A stretch of 64,000 nt of DNA, taken from assembly GCA_002633005.1 (NCBI GenBank), contig NMRA01000308.1:137678-201677 (forward strand). Reading direction: 5' to 3'. Origin of the DNA: Phoronis australis. Taxonomy: Eukaryota; Phoronida; Phoronidae. Below are positions 61,951 to 64,000 of this stretch, one piece after another (the first letter of the stretch is position 1; every line of letters begins with the position of its first letter). The notes under the pieces are model-generated. The model did no database searches. It saw only the letters and a list, made by a program, of their open reading frames with translations, and was not told the DNA's origin. A program made the translations under genes and the position numbers.

Positions 61951-64000
61951 GAGCATGTAATATCTCACTATTGCGGGATAACTGTAGTTGTCCACGTATT
62001 TTAGAATGCAGTGGTAGTAAAATGTTCAAGTCATAGACATCTTAATACTATAGACTGGGCGAACGCGCTACTGCAGCTGATAACTTGACGCCATATTGGA
62101 AAGTGTTTCTAGTCACGTGACATAGTTAATCACCGTGTAAACAAACAGGTCAAATTGCCCTTTTCAAAGCGCGATATCTAACACATAAAGAGACGGAAGA
62201 GGGTGAGCGTTTTCAGAAACATGAAAAACGTGATGCAATTCTTACATGCGTTTTTTAAGTGTCAATCAGTCGATAGGGAAAATGTCAAACTAACAGAAGA
62301 TCGCAACCAGTGGCAGATTCTCGAGTGGCCTGTGCGGCTGCACGCTTAACAATCCATTGTGAGTGATTTATTTTTTTCGCTTTTTTTTCAAGAGAAACAG
62401 TAAGATCGCGCAAATTTATCATTTAATTTATGTTGCTCGAAGCAAGTACAGTATATCCAAGTGTATACAGGGATGTGCCGCTCACTCGGGTGGTAGGTAC
62501 TTTCGCGATGCCCCAATACGCCTTGTCAGTATTGAAAAAATGTCCCCAGGTAACTTATTAATATTGCAATATGACCTGCGCCGCGTTTAATGTGGTCTAA
62601 ATTTAATGTGAGCTACTGTGAAAAATGACCCCATTGGGGTCATATAAATAAATCACAGGTTTTCAAGATTCAGTGACTTCACCAGACATAGAGCAGTTGT
62701 GAGCATGTGATAACATCTAGCTCCTTTGTTTACTGCCTAGCACAGTCTTTTGTCTGGTATGACAACACGCAGGTCAGTTATCTACCAGACTTATTACCGA
62801 TCACATTGGAGCACAGTCAAACCCAGTGCGTTGGTACGTTCAGATAGAATAGATTGTCTTAACTTCGGTTGTAGTTGGGTGATTTTGGTGATTCAAAGAC
62901 TGAGAGCATGATTAGTATTTGATGAGGAATTCAGAAATGTTATTGGTTTATGTTCAAACATTTTATAACTTGACATTTGTTCAACAGCACAGTCCAGTCA
63001 GGCTAGATATGATCTTATCGGAGATTAGAGCAATTATCAAACAAAAGAGAGCATACCCTCCAACTCTAAGTGCCAGAATGGACTTAATCAGTGGTCAGTG
63101 TTGGCTACAGCTGTCATCCTCCCAACTTCTTGTTGTGCTATACAACTGAGCAAGTTGAACTCAAGGGGAGAATGTCGTAATGTAAAAAGCAAAGAACAGA
63201 CTTCCTTTCCTGATCATCAAAATACAAATATTCTCTCACGAATGGTATTCCTCTGTCACGGATCTGAATTCTCTCCCGATCAAGCACCATACTGTGTAAT
63301 TATTTGCTCACAGAGATCAGCCTCGCTCCCACATTATTTCCAACCGTTCCTTTCCCTCCCTCGCCTTAATCTGATATATGTACTATACATCCCTCAGCCG
63401 AGAAATTTAAGATAAATTCTCTCACGCACGCTTGGCTTTCTCACAGTTTCAAATTCATTGACTTAGTAAGAAAACTTGTCTGCATTTGGAAGATTCTTAA
63501 CATGTGGCCAAGTATTTTGAATTAGTCTTCATGCAGCTAGTCAGATATTATATCCTGGCACTAGCAGTGCAAAAATGGGCAGTTGCTGGTTTGGGCAACT
63601 GAACGAAGAACTGTTAGAAAAATAGTGATTGTTTTCGCTTCAGCCCAGCTCCCACACATCATATTCTTGGTCTGCACGCCCTTTAGTATTTCTCCCTAAT
63701 TGTGGCATATATTGAAAAAGCAAGACATATACATATCCCTTGGCGCATGCCTCTCAGGTCATCCTCAGGCAGGCCTTTATCCAGGATTTCGAAAATAGGG
63801 TGTCCAAAATGGGGATCCCATATTCCAGGGCGTCCATGATTCCGACGCGTAACCCCCCACCCCCAGCAATCCCCCTAAACACGCAGATTTTTTTTACAAA
63901 AAATGCGTAGACCAAGGTTTCTACATCTAAGTTTACAAAACAGCCTTCTGTAGTGAGCACTTTTATTAAAAAAAACTGGAGACCAAGACTTTTACAATGT
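61951..64000. other. PDS5 intron, no further exon recognised
   Basis: No segment resembles the next conserved PDS5 stretch. A diverged copy of the 43.6-kb palindrome arm is present at about 63570-63760, and C-rich repeat-like text with GGATTT/GGATCC motifs at 63770-63890. Confidence 0.45.

Noticed and set aside
62919-63149. Possible next PDS5 exon
   Set aside because: The frame does not match the conserved PDS5 residues expected after exon 15 and lacks a phase-0 acceptor in the right place.

Overview
This is a metazoan nuclear genome window. It is AT-rich and intron-rich, with canonical GT-AG introns, many intronic minisatellites and several families of short DNA transposons. Exon-by-exon reading by eye, with reading frames that agree across every junction, gives four protein-coding genes. 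Gene content and linkage suggest a marine invertebrate, probably a deuterostome such as a hemichordate or cephalochordate. The species cannot be fixed from sequence alone.

Layout. (1) 1-5125, + strand: the 3' part of a septin of the SEPT6/8/10/11 group, five exons (the GTPase-domain exons lie upstream of the window). A Kolobok-like TTAA transposon with a THAP fragment (65-1382) sits just before its first visible exon. (2) 5126-10568: convergent intergenic space with repeats and no supportable gene. (3) 10569-45078, - strand: a complete 15-exon N4BP2 gene, about 1668 residues. Domain order is CUE, P-loop polynucleotide-kinase-like domain, long disordered region with a second CUE-like segment, a third UBA/CUE-like segment, DUF1771 and SMR. 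(4) 17553-27158, + strand: a seven-exon DNase I family gene nested antisense inside one N4BP2 intron. It predicts a 449-residue protein with a signal peptide, a DNase I fold lacking four active-site or metal residues, a long acidic tail and a C-terminal KEEL. (5) 45079-51153: divergent intergenic/promoter space with repeats, a HIRAN-like coding relic and a possible 5' exon. (6) 51194-61868, + strand: the first 15 coding exons of PDS5 (about 572 residues), the gene running off the right edge.

Function. PDS5 (cohesin regulator) and N4BP2 (SMR-type RNA endonuclease/kinase) stand head to head, as PDS5A-N4BP2 and PDS5B-N4BP2L2 do in human, so the pair looks like ancient linkage. The DNase I-like gene is the most unusual item: its sequence predicts an ER-resident, probably non-catalytic DNase-fold protein. 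Non-coding highlights are tandem duplications of splice acceptors at three PDS5 exons, repeat arrays carrying CTCF-like motifs in convergent orientation around the N4BP2/PDS5 intergenic region, and a transposon family with clean 6-bp target duplications.
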